Below are positions 1-7,923 of a DNA stretch of 64,000 bases, in pieces. This DNA comes from Candidatus Riflebacteria bacterium HGW-Riflebacteria-2 (lineage in GTDB: Bacteria > Muiribacteriota > Ozemobacteria > Ozemobacterales > Ozemobacteraceae), in contig PGYA01000008.1 in the NCBI GenBank assembly GCA_002839435.1, forward strand, positions 1-64,000, in the 5' to 3' direction. Position 1 is the first letter of the stretch; the number at the start of each line of letters is the position of its first letter. The notes beneath the pieces were generated by a model. That model was not told the origin of the DNA and did not search any database. It saw only the letters and a program-made list of their open reading frames with translations. The position numbers and the translations under genes were made by a program.

Positions 1-509
1 CCCACCGGAACACCACCAGAAGTGATGCGCCCGGCAGTTCTCGGCGTTACCACCCAGTAAGCCGGGCCGCCCCAGATGGCGGGAACATGCGTATACAGGT
101 CGAACAACCATGGGTGCAAAGCCCGGTTAAAGGCTTTTTGCAGAGCAGGCGTATATGGAATCAGACGAGTTCCGGAGGTTGAACCACTGGTCTCTTCGAA
201 CATCAACACCTTTTCGCAACTCAATATGTTCTGATTGCCAGAGGCGATGCGCTGAATCCACGGCTGCAGGTCTTCGTAATCATTAACCGCTACCCGGTTA
301 CGAAATTCGTCGATACCGGTGTTAGCTGTTATTCCATGCGCACGGGCAAATTCGCTGCCGGCAGCGAGCTCGACAATTTCGCGCAGAACGTCTGCTTGCA
401 CTGCTTTGAGAGAAGCGTTGGCGGCATGACGAAAGCGCATTGTTTCAGGCAGGCAGGTGCTCATCCAGATTGCCTGTATAGCACTGCCGGCAAGTTCGGC
501 GGGCTGCAT
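1..509 (-). CDS. GH3-family acyl-acid amido synthetase (partial, C-terminus beyond the window)
   Basis: Only the first ~169 codons are present; the frame stays open to base 1. The ATG at 509-507 overlaps the TGA of the upstream gene by one base, so it is translationally linked. Around residues 92-105 the protein reads FEETSGSTSGTRLIPYT, the Ser/Thr/Gly-rich nucleotide-binding motif of the ANL adenylating superfamily in its GH3 form. GH3 enzymes adenylate a carboxylic acid and transfer it to an amine or amino acid. The plant members conjugate auxin and jasmonate; bacterial members are mostly uncharacterised. It is the last visible gene of an operon with two radical SAM proteins and two GNAT-like proteins, which suggests a specialised metabolite pathway (inference). 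Substrate cannot be told from this fragment. Confidence 0.75.
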   Translation of the reverse strand, partial: MQPAELAGSAIQAIWMSTCLPETMRFRHAANASLKAVQADVLREIVELAAGSEFARAHGITANTGIDEFRNRVAVNDYEDLQPWIQRIASGNQNILSCEKVLMFEETSGSTSGTRLIPYTPALQKAFNRALHPWLFDLYTHVPAIWGGPAYWVVTPRTAGRITSGGVPV

Positions 510-1234
510 CAGATTTTCAACAGCCTTCTGACATAGGATTTGAAATTATCGAGATGAAGGCGGGCAATGCATGCCAGTTCGTCACCGCTATTGTGGCCGG
601 GGTTTTTCAAGAGAAAAAAAGCGATATGTCGGTTTGCCTGTCGCTCCTTAGATGGATCGCTGACTCCAGAACGCAGAGGCGTAGGATTTTCCAGTCTTAT
701 AATGCCGCGATCAGCATCATACGCTGAGTTAAACAGTTCAGTCGCGGCGATATCAAGTATCTTCTGAAGTTGAGCAGGAGTTTCGCAGTCATGCCGCGGG
801 AAAAATTCGTTAAAGTAAGTCGGCAGGAAACGATAAGTCTTGTAACCGCTCGAAATAAGAAACCAGTAAAGTGGTGTTTCACCGCAAGCCTGAAGTGTTT
901 CGAACATGAATTTGCCCCACACCCTCGGCAATTCGAGACTGCCCCAGAAATCGGGATGCACTATTGTGTCACCGCTGAAAAGGATCTTCACCGGCTCATC
1001 ATCGATATTCAGATCAAACAGAGCAACTGAGGTAAAGCCCTGCAGAACGCCATTGCAGTCGGCAAGCAGCACCACGGAAGACTTGTTGGCAAGATCGCTG
1101 AAAAATGCCGGGCGCTCGACAAAATAAAACTGCTGCATCAGAGCGAACATTGAATCTCTGATGCCATCGTCAAGCTGGTTTACAGGCACTACCCGCCCAA
1201 CCAGCCTCTTATCTTCTTCAGAAGTGAAGCCCAT
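509..1234 (-). CDS. GNAT-like protein of unknown function
   Basis: A 241-residue protein in the same operon as the radical SAM and GH3 genes; its ATG lies three bases after the TAA of the frameshifted GNAT gene upstream. The N-terminal ~150 residues have the hydrophobic beta-strand rhythm of a GNAT fold (VVLLADCNGVLQGFTSV, then LYWFLISSGYKTYRFLP), but I cannot point to a clear acetyl-CoA P-loop (Q/RxxGxG/A). The C-terminal ~70 residues are charged. No signal peptide or membrane segment is seen. The fold assignment is weak; the gene itself is well supported by length, tight spacing and operon position. Confidence 0.6.
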   Translation of the reverse strand: MGFTSEEDKRLVGRVVPVNQLDDGIRDSMFALMQQFYFVERPAFFSDLANKSSVVLLADCNGVLQGFTSVALFDLNIDDEPVKILFSGDTIVHPDFWGSLELPRVWGKFMFETLQACGETPLYWFLISSGYKTYRFLPTYFNEFFPRHDCETPAQLQKILDIAATELFNSAYDADRGIIRLENPTPLRSGVSDPSKERQANRHIAFFLLKNPGHNSGDELACIARLHLDNFKSYVRRLLKI

Positions 1235-1237
1235 ATA

Positions 1238-2414
1238 TTATAATGCCCCGAGGTTTGCCAGCTGCAAATGCCTGTCAGTAAATTCATAAGCCGATGTTTC
1301 AGGCCAACAGACCTGATAAATAATACTCCAGTATGGCAGAAAAAAGACAGAATTAACTGCATTTATCGCAGGATTTTTTTCGGCAACACCAAAGGCCGCA
1401 AACGCCCCCCCCCTTTGCCGCGCTTCGCAGACTGCAGCGCTCAACAAGATCGGTAGCATTCGGCGCTCGCACCCGGGTCTGACCGCCCAGGGATCGAGCA
1501 GAACTGAATCGACCTGCTCCCCGACTGCTGGAACCGGACAACTGCCCCAGATGGCACGACCTGCCTGCCAGATGTTTCTTGTCGCCAGAAGAGGCGGGCA
1601 GAGATGCGACACAACGATCTGTTTGTAACTTTGCTGGTTCCAGATGCCTATCGCCGCCATCAGCCGAGAATTTTCAAAAATTCCGAGCATCGAATCAATG
1701 TCGAGGCCGGCCAGAGAACCTGACATCGGCTCTAAAAAATCTGCCGCAACAAACGCCGGCGCGCCTTCATAGCGACCGCCAAAATCGTTAAACAAATCGA
1801 GCAGCTGCGGCAGATCGGCAGCGGTCAATCTGCGCACCAGGCCGGGTTCAGCGGTCTTGCGATACCGCTGCGGCCAGCGCGCACCCGGGCCGCGCAATGG
1901 AATGAGGGCAGTCAGGAAGCGCGAAACTTTCCGGTAAGAAGGCATTGCTCCATCGGCACGCTGGCTTTCGAGAACCTCACGGGCCGACCGATTGTCTTCG
2001 AGAATTGAGGTCAGAGTAAGAGGAACGGGATTGATTCTGATTGAACACCCGACGCAAGGCCCGATACCCTTTGAGAAGATAAGAACCGCCACGAATTTGC
2101 GGCAAAAAACGGAGATGATGCAGATAGCCGATATCAGATATTTTTCCACCAAGCCAGCACTTGCGAAGAGATCGAATACCCAGCCCTGCCAATGTTGCAA
2201 AACCAGGCGGCCGCACCAGTATCATATCGTGATGATGCCCATAAACGGGCAGTGAGTTCAGAAATGAGGGTTCAGTCTGGTAATCGAGTTCAATGTAAGG
2301 CGACGGCATGCGACTGGCACGCACAAGATGACGAATCTCGCAATCAAGCGAGCTCAGCCAGGTTGTTGAACTGCTGTCAGTACTGTAAACAAAGTGTTCG
2401 ATCGCCGCGGACAA
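1238..2414 (-). pseudogene. GNAT-family acetyltransferase, apparently frameshifted
   Basis: Two reading frames join into one plausible protein of ~390 residues. The 5' part (start ATG 2414, frame open to 1977) contains YGHHHDMILVRPPG and IGYLHHLRFLPQIRGGSYLL, which resembles the beta4-alpha3 acetyl-CoA region of GNAT enzymes. The 3' part (frame ending at 1238) continues with TLTSILEDNRSAREVLESQR, a stretch normally collinear with it. The switch lies at about 2025-2045 and corresponds to one extra base (or two missing). Residues after ~150 form a second GNAT-like half. It starts 24 bases after the second radical SAM gene. Whether this is a real inactivation, programmed slippage or an assembly/sequencing error cannot be decided from the sequence; no long homopolymer sits at the junction. 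Confidence 0.65.
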
Positions 2415-2438
2415 TATTCAGACTCCGTTGTGACAGCT

Positions 2439-3791
2439 TCAGTCTGTGAGCAGGTGATTGTCTTCAGGAAAGCCCAGCGGAATGCCGAATTTCTCGTTGA
2501 CTTCACGGCGCCCGTAATAGTTCTGGGTGAGAAAAAGCAGCAGGGTCGCCCAATCCTGCATGTTGGTTTTGGGTGCCAGACCACGCCGCACGATAGAACG
2601 CAGTGAATAGAACTTTTGTCGATATTCTCGACACTTTTCAGCAAGCATTTCTGGCGACAACATCGTTGGCTTGAAAGGCACCTGGCCGAAAGCAAATTTT
2701 TCTTCGAGCCACCAGGCCGGCGATATCATGCGATCCTGCGCGGCCAGTTTCGCATACAGAGCAGTACCCGGAAAAGGAACAAGATGGTTGAATGCCACCA
2801 GAAAGAACTGATGCTTATTGGCAAATTCGAGCGTTCTCGGAAATGAGCTCAGGTCATCGCCATCGATACCGAACAGAAAGGTTGCATAAACGCAGACATT
2901 GTTCTTTTTAAGCTCTGCTAGAGCGCGCTCGTATAGTTCTATTGACTCGTTGCTGTCTTTGTTAAGACTGCAGAGCAGGTCGGAACGCAGCGATTCAAAG
3001 CCAATCAGCACGCCGACACAGCCTGAGGAGGCCATAGCGCCAATCAGTTCAGGGTCAGCGGCTGCTTCCACACTTATCTGAGTAACCCACTTTATTTTGA
3101 GCGGCTTGAGAGCCTGACAGAGATCGAGAACAGCGGCAGGGTTGGCCGCGATGTTATCATCGATGAGAAAGACAATTTTCTGGCCGGTACGCCTGATTTC
3201 TTCGGCAACTTCTTCGGGCGGCCTGAAATAATGCCGGCCACGGGTAAACGAGGTGATCGAGCAGAACGAGCAATGATGCGAACAGCCGCGCGAAAACTCA
3301 ACCAGCGCCAGCGGCAGGTAGTTTTTGCCAGCATATACTTCGCGTTTCGGATAAATGCCCTTCCAGGGGAAATCATGCGGCCCGTCATAGCGCTTTTTCA
3401 GACAGCCAGCCGCAGCATCGGCCAGAACCTGTTCCCATATTCCTTCAGCCGGGCCAACAACTATGGCATCAGCATAGTTCTGAACTTCATCGGGCCATAG
3501 GGTCGGGTGGTAACCGCCCATAACCACCGGCACTCCGCGTTTACGATATTTTGCAGCAATCTGGTAAGCCCGCCTGGCCGTATAAGTTTCGGTAGTAATT
3601 CCAACAAGATCGGCCTCGATATTGGCATCTACCGGGGCAACACGGTCATCCTGTATTGTGATTTCCCAGTCATCTGGTGTCAACGAGGCCAGAACAGCCA
3701 GAACCAAAGGTTCCATCTGCCAGGTAGTAATGTATTTCTGCTCCGGCTTACGACCGATCGAAGGCATTATCAGTGTTAGCTTTTTCTTCAT
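2439..3791 (-). CDS. B12-binding-domain radical SAM protein (second of a pair)
   Basis: A 450-residue protein. Residues ~1-140 look like a B12-binding-type Rossmann domain (MKKKLTLIMPSIG start, GGYHPTLWPDE), without a clear DxHxxG cobalt-ligand motif. The radical SAM core follows, with CSHHCSFC giving Cys170, Cys174 and Cys177 for the [4Fe-4S] cluster, and a GFESLRS strand further on. This layout is shared with class B radical SAM methyltransferases and BchE/hopanoid-type enzymes that generate a 5'-deoxyadenosyl radical. The ATG overlaps the stop of the preceding radical SAM gene by four bases (ATGA). The two paralogues differ in sequence, so they probably act at successive steps. Substrate unknown. 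Confidence 0.85.
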   Translation of the reverse strand: MKKKLTLIMPSIGRKPEQKYITTWQMEPLVLAVLASLTPDDWEITIQDDRVAPVDANIEADLVGITTETYTARRAYQIAAKYRKRGVPVVMGGYHPTLWPDEVQNYADAIVVGPAEGIWEQVLADAAAGCLKKRYDGPHDFPWKGIYPKREVYAGKNYLPLALVEFSRGCSHHCSFCSITSFTRGRHYFRPPEEVAEEIRRTGQKIVFLIDDNIAANPAAVLDLCQALKPLKIKWVTQISVEAAADPELIGAMASSGCVGVLIGFESLRSDLLCSLNKDSNESIELYERALAELKKNNVCVYATFLFGIDGDDLSSFPRTLEFANKHQFFLVAFNHLVPFPGTALYAKLAAQDRMISPAWWLEEKFAFGQVPFKPTMLSPEMLAEKCREYRQKFYSLRSIVRRGLAPKTNMQDWATLLLFLTQNYYGRREVNEKFGIPLGFPEDNHLLTD

Positions 3792-5128
3792 GCTGGCGGG
3801 ATTCCTTCGTTAACGTCATCCTGTAGCATCTTATCGGACATTTCTCCAAGCCGTTTCGCGTATGCCCGGTAACCAAGATTCAGGGCGATCGCAAAACCTG
3901 TCGAAGTGTGCGACCCAAGCAGGCGTTTTGCGATTGACGGCAGACGGTAAGCATGGTTCCAGGCCCAGAGCAGGCCATTCTGAATCTGTTCAACCGTCAT
4001 GCCCTTCGGCTTGATAACTATGTGCTCAACATCATACAACGACCAGTTGTTGCTGATGATTCGGTCTTCAGCTGCCAGTTTGCGATAAGCACCAGTATTA
4101 GGAAACGGCGTATAGGTTGAAAAGCGCGGCAGATCGACATAAGCCTTGTCGCAAAAATCAACAGTGCGCTTGAAAATATCCGGCCTGTCGTCATCGAGAC
4201 CAAACACAAAACAAGCCTGTACGCCCATGCCATGATCATGCATGCGCTTAACCAGATCGACATAAAAATTAACCGAATTGTGATTCTTGAGAATCGAGCC
4301 AATTGACATCTGGTTGACCGACTCAAAGCCAATCAAAAGTCCCTTACAACCGCTATCGCCAATGATCTTCATGAGTTCGGGATCTTCACCAATCTTGGTT
4401 GTAGAAAGCCCGAACCATTTCTTGTTAATCTTCTTCATTTCGCGAAAGAGTTCTTTTGCGTAAGGCGGGTCTTCCATCGGGCTCGGGTCAAGCAGAACGA
4501 ATTCATTTCCGGGCAGAGCAGCGGCTTCTGCCACAACCTCTTCCACCGGGCGCATATAGAAATTTTTGCCCCAGGTGGCCGGAATTGAGCAGAAGTCACA
4601 GTCATTAAGACAGCCACGGGTTGCCCAGATGGTCGCGGTGGTAATGTAAGATTCTTTTTTAAGCAGATCACGGCGGGCAATCGGGTAATTAATCAGTGAT
4701 GGCGACTTAAGGCCATTATAGCGCTTTTTCATCTGACCATTTTTGAAGTCTCTGATCAATTGTGGCCAGGTATCTTCGCCAAAGCCGACGACGATGCTGT
4801 CGGCATGCTGCGCTGCCTCGTCGGGCAGCAGAGTCGTATGCACGCCGCCAAAAACGACAGGAATGCCGCGACGTCTGAAATGATCAGCGATCGCATAACC
4901 ACGCAAGGCCGTTCCCGTGATTATGGTTATGCCTATCAGGTCGGGACGGGCCTCAAAATCGACAAGCTGCACGCCTTCGTCGCAGACTTCGACTTCGATG
5001 TCGAGTTCAGGCGGAACCAGCGCGGCCAGCGTTGTGAGAGTCAAGGGCGCGTAACGCAATGATTTTGGGAAGTTGCCGACTCGATAGCGATGAACCGTTC
5101 CACTCGGCTGAATCAAAAGAATCTTCAT
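3788..5128 (-). CDS. B12-binding-domain radical SAM protein (first of a pair)
   Basis: A 446-residue protein from the ATG at 5128, chosen because AAAGGA lies about 8 bases upstream; an in-frame ATG at 5152 would add eight residues with no ribosome site. The N-terminus MKILLIQPSG and FGGVHTTLLPDEA mark the B12-binding-like Rossmann domain. CLNDCDFC (first Cys ~173) is the radical SAM cluster motif, and GLLIGFESVNQ a core strand. It is the first gene of the minus-strand operon with a second radical SAM, two GNAT-like genes and GH3. It is probably cytoplasmic. Function unknown beyond radical chemistry. Confidence 0.85.
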   Translation of the reverse strand: MKILLIQPSGTVHRYRVGNFPKSLRYAPLTLTTLAALVPPELDIEVEVCDEGVQLVDFEARPDLIGITIITGTALRGYAIADHFRRRGIPVVFGGVHTTLLPDEAAQHADSIVVGFGEDTWPQLIRDFKNGQMKKRYNGLKSPSLINYPIARRDLLKKESYITTATIWATRGCLNDCDFCSIPATWGKNFYMRPVEEVVAEAAALPGNEFVLLDPSPMEDPPYAKELFREMKKINKKWFGLSTTKIGEDPELMKIIGDSGCKGLLIGFESVNQMSIGSILKNHNSVNFYVDLVKRMHDHGMGVQACFVFGLDDDRPDIFKRTVDFCDKAYVDLPRFSTYTPFPNTGAYRKLAAEDRIISNNWSLYDVEHIVIKPKGMTVEQIQNGLLWAWNHAYRLPSIAKRLLGSHTSTGFAIALNLGYRAYAKRLGEMSDKMLQDDVNEGIPPA

Positions 5129-5221
5129 CTGTTTATCCTTTGCCGCGGCCATGAGTATGTATAAACTTTTTTATGACCAGCCAGAAAAGGATACCACTTT
5201 AACGACTTTTTTTGAATCTCT

Positions 5222-5767
5222 CTATGTCAGATCTGCCGAAACAATTTCGTATTTTCTCAGCAGTCGTTCAACGCCATGCATTTTTCCCATCTCCTCGCAA
5301 AGCAGTCTGAAACCAACCTTTTCAAGAACCCGACAGGAAGAATGGTTTTCGGCCGCCACTACGCCAAGCAGTCTTGGCAGAGAAAACACAGCCAGTGCCC
5401 AGTCACACATAGCCCTGACCGCCATGGTCGCGTAACCTTTGCCATGATACCGCTCTTCTATTGCATAGCCAATTTCGACCTCTTCCTGCAATGGACTGAT
5501 ACCGACGTGGCCAATCAGTTCACCGGCTTCGGCCAGGCACACGCCCAAAACCAGGGGCTCCTGATACGGCGAGATGTTACTATGATACTGGCTTATCAGA
5601 AATTCCAGGACTTCGCCGGCATGCGTGGCATCACGATAGACCTGATCAGGAATCCAGGTCTTCATCGAATTCTCGATGCTCATTAGAAAAACCTTGTCGG
5701 CATCTTCTGGCGCGAGCTTGCGCAAAAAAACCGCCTGCGCAGATATATATAATTCTGGCTGCATCAT
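5222..5767 (-). CDS. GNAT acetyltransferase, RimJ/RimL-like
   Basis: A 181-residue single-domain protein of usual length for the RimJ/RimL-type GNAT family. The visible order is LRKLAPEDADKVF (beta1-alpha1), GELIGHVGISP (beta2-3), VEIGYAIEERYHGKGYATMA (beta4 and the R-x-x-G-x-G/A-type acetyl-CoA loop, here YHGKGYA), and NHSSCRVLEKVGFR (the Asn/Ser/Glu-Gly-Phe C-terminal motif). It transfers an acetyl group from acetyl-CoA to an amine; the acceptor is unknown. Two adjacent ATGs (5767 and 5764) are possible starts. It is separated by ~90 bases from both neighbours and is probably its own transcription unit. Confidence 0.85.
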   Translation of the reverse strand: MMQPELYISAQAVFLRKLAPEDADKVFLMSIENSMKTWIPDQVYRDATHAGEVLEFLISQYHSNISPYQEPLVLGVCLAEAGELIGHVGISPLQEEVEIGYAIEERYHGKGYATMAVRAMCDWALAVFSLPRLLGVVAAENHSSCRVLEKVGFRLLCEEMGKMHGVERLLRKYEIVSADLT

Positions 5768-5856
5768 GCAAACACCACCGGGTTAAAATTTAACCAGAGG
5801 TTACAACGATCGACTCCAGAATACCATAGTCAAAGCCAGTAAAAACAAAATCAGGC

Positions 5857-6480
5857 TCAGGGTATATAGTTTACATAGAGTTCGAGATCAAGGGGTTCTT
5901 TGGGATGTGGCTGGCTTTCCTGGTGGCCAAGAGCGACCAATGTTTCAAGATACATGTCTTTGGCGCCCAGAATAGATTCGAGCTCGCGCCGGGCGACAAG
6001 TGCGCCCGATATCCAGCAGGCTCCGAGACTCTCTTCCGCGGCTGCCAGAAGAATGTTCTGAACCATGGCACCCGTGGCCTGCAGTTCAGGATGCCGGCGC
6101 AGTTCGCTGATATGATCAGGCGAAATATCGGTATCGGCGAGCAATTCGTGAATCGGCGCATGATAGGGCCGGCTGAAAATAGCCAGTACTACTGGTGCAT
6201 TAGCAAATACCGTCGAAAAAACCTTAACCTTGTCGAGAACAGCCTTATGATCAGGCTTGATATTGGCAAACATCAGATCAAGCCTCTCGTTGACCGCATG
6301 GCGCATTTTCTGGATGACTTCACCGTTGGTAATAACACTTATCGACCAGGGTGTTGAATTATTAGGGCTTGGCGCCGCAAGCCCAGCCCGTAAAATTTTC
6401 TCAATCACCGCCTGGCGAACGGGCTCCTGATTGTATCTTCTGACTGTTCTGCGCGCAAATACCAGTTCGTTGAATTCCAT
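5857..6480 (-). CDS. Nitroreductase-family FMN oxidoreductase
   Basis: A 207-residue flavoprotein. The N-terminal FARRTVRRYNQEPV is the conserved RRSxRxF-type phosphate-binding opening of nitroreductases, followed by APSPNNSTPW (the flavin-proximal S/N-x-Q-PW-type motif) and a C-terminal VALGHQESQPHPKEPL tail. The family reduces nitroaromatics, quinones or related conjugated substrates with NAD(P)H. A purine-rich GGGGGG run sits 6-12 bases before the ATG. It is divergent from the secreted-protein gene at 6641, with ~160 bases of shared upstream DNA. Substrate cannot be inferred. Confidence 0.85.
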   Translation of the reverse strand: MEFNELVFARRTVRRYNQEPVRQAVIEKILRAGLAAPSPNNSTPWSISVITNGEVIQKMRHAVNERLDLMFANIKPDHKAVLDKVKVFSTVFANAPVVLAIFSRPYHAPIHELLADTDISPDHISELRRHPELQATGAMVQNILLAAAEESLGACWISGALVARRELESILGAKDMYLETLVALGHQESQPHPKEPLDLELYVNYIP

Positions 6481-6640
6481 TTCAGACCCCCCAAAAAGAT
6501 TTTAGCTTTAACAATATTAGCACACCACAGTTTCATATTAATCTGTCATAAAATCAATCCGGCAGATCAAAAAAAGTTGAATCCGAAATGAGTTTCGCTA
6601 CGTTTAAAGTATAATAAGCAATAATTGTGGGAGGCAGGTC

Positions 6641-7411
6641 ATGAAAATTCGCACATTTGTTCTGGGCATAACTCTTTTATGCATTATCATTGGCGCAACT
6701 GGCGAAACTGACGCCAGAAAACCTGATTTTATAAGAGAACCCGACTATGTAAGATGGCCAGCAAACATTATCGACGTAGATATTATCGGTGATGACCGCG
6801 GCTTGCTGGCGTTTTCAGGCAGACGCGACGGCTCCAGTCTGTATGTAGAGGCCAGGCGTGGCGAACGTTACACGATCAGAGTCAGAAATAACTGGCATGG
6901 CCGCATTGCGCTGGCAATTTCGGTAGACGGCCGCAATATAATCAGCGGAGAACGCTCTTACAACCGGTCAAGCGAAAGCATGTATGTTTTGAATCCTGGT
7001 CAGACAGGCAATTTTGACGGTTGGCGATCGTCTTATTCACAAGTTCAGCGTTTCTATTTTACCAGCGATGACGATTCTTATGCCGGGCGCATGGGTGATT
7101 ACTCCCAGATCGGCTGGATAAAGGTCACCGCATTCAGAGAACGTTATTACGAACCTCCTGTAGTCTATCTGAAAGAAGACAGAATGAGTGCCAGCGCCAA
7201 AAAAATGGACGAACAGGCTGGTACTGGCTATGGCGAAGGCAGTTATTCGCCAGTCCGCACAACTTCATTTGAACCCGAAAATTTTGCGGCACAACTGGTT
7301 AACATCAGATACGAATGGCCGGACGCACCCATAAAATATCGCCGCGACTACTACTATGTACCCGAATCAGACAGCGACGATTTCACGCCCCCGCCACCCC
7401 GCCGACGATAA
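6641..7411 (+). CDS. Secreted protein of unknown function
   Basis: A 256-residue protein not recognised. It opens with a signal peptide (MKIRTFVLGITLLCIIIGA, cleavage probably near GETDA, residues ~22-26). The mature part is rich in Arg, Tyr and Ser and has beta-strand character (YTIRVRNNWHGRIALAISVDG). It ends in an acidic/proline tail followed by three Arg. A strong ribosome site (GGGAGG at 6629-6634, 6-base spacing) and a TATAAT box at 6610-6615 support the start and a local promoter; no good -35 is seen. It is monocistronic, followed by a long non-coding stretch. Confidence 0.75.
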   Translation: MKIRTFVLGITLLCIIIGATGETDARKPDFIREPDYVRWPANIIDVDIIGDDRGLLAFSGRRDGSSLYVEARRGERYTIRVRNNWHGRIALAISVDGRNIISGERSYNRSSESMYVLNPGQTGNFDGWRSSYSQVQRFYFTSDDDSYAGRMGDYSQIGWIKVTAFRERYYEPPVVYLKEDRMSASAKKMDEQAGTGYGEGSYSPVRTTSFEPENFAAQLVNIRYEWPDAPIKYRRDYYYVPESDSDDFTPPPPRRR

Positions 7412-7484
7412 CCCATATAAATGCAATCAGGGTAAGAATCGATACTAAGCGTGCATAAAAAAAGGGGAGTTTTAGGTCCTCTTT

Positions 7485-7501
7485 TAAGGAAAATTTCCTT
7501 A
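7485..7501. repeat. 17-base perfect palindrome
   Basis: TAAGGAAA, one central A, TTTCCTTA. It lies ~75 bases after the stop of the secreted-protein gene. It could be part of a terminator or a protein-binding site; there is no T-tract directly after it on the plus strand. Confidence 0.4.
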
Positions 7502-7817
7502 CTTGGCATACAAAAAAATGTGGCTATATTGCATGCAGGTTCAGAACCAGGAAGCGGATTTTGGGTTTCGGTGAATTCAAAGGTACGCTTCTCACCACAG
7601 CAGAAATGGCTCACCGACTGTCTTTGCAGTGGCAAATCTCACCAAACAACCGTAGTTAAATGGCAATCTTTGCCAGATGTGGTTTTGTATTGTCCGAAAA
7701 CTGAGCAAACAACCCTATGCACGTCGTAAACAATGAGCAAATGAAGAAAGCTTGGCCCCCCCTGACACGATAGTCGCTTAAGAACGCGGCGATAATCCAC
7801 GAAAATAATCAGCCTGA

Positions 7818-7837
7818 ACCGGTTTAAATAAACCGGT
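7818..7837. repeat. 20-base palindrome, candidate operator upstream of the vWA gene
   Basis: ACCGGTTTA, central AA, TAAACCGGT: nine perfectly paired bases per arm. It is centred about 95 bases before the vWA start codon, a position suited to a dimeric regulator. No T-tract follows, so it does not look like a terminator. Confidence 0.45.
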
Positions 7838-7923
7838 GACAAAGGACTGCTTCCGTTCGTCCGGCAAAAACAGAGAGCGAATCATAGTCCGTGCTAAAAG
7901 ATCACAGTTCAAGGAGAATGAAC

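Larger units (their letters stand above)
7412..7923. other. Non-coding stretch between the secreted-protein and vWA genes
   Basis: About 510 bases without a convincing gene; short open frames here lack ribosome sites and family features. It holds a possible weak hairpin just after the upstream gene (7460-7485, AAAAGGGG against CCTCTTTT with one G-U pair), a 17-base palindrome at 7485-7501, and a perfect 20-base palindrome at 7818-7837. Two similar TGGCAA-containing stretches occur at about 7629-7680. The last bases carry the ribosome site of the vWA gene. No tRNA or known riboswitch is seen. Confidence 0.5.

Noticed and set aside
7451..7729. A 92-codon plus-strand frame in the long non-coding stretch
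   Set aside because: No ribosome site, low-complexity ends and no family features; it overlaps an equally long frame on the other strand.
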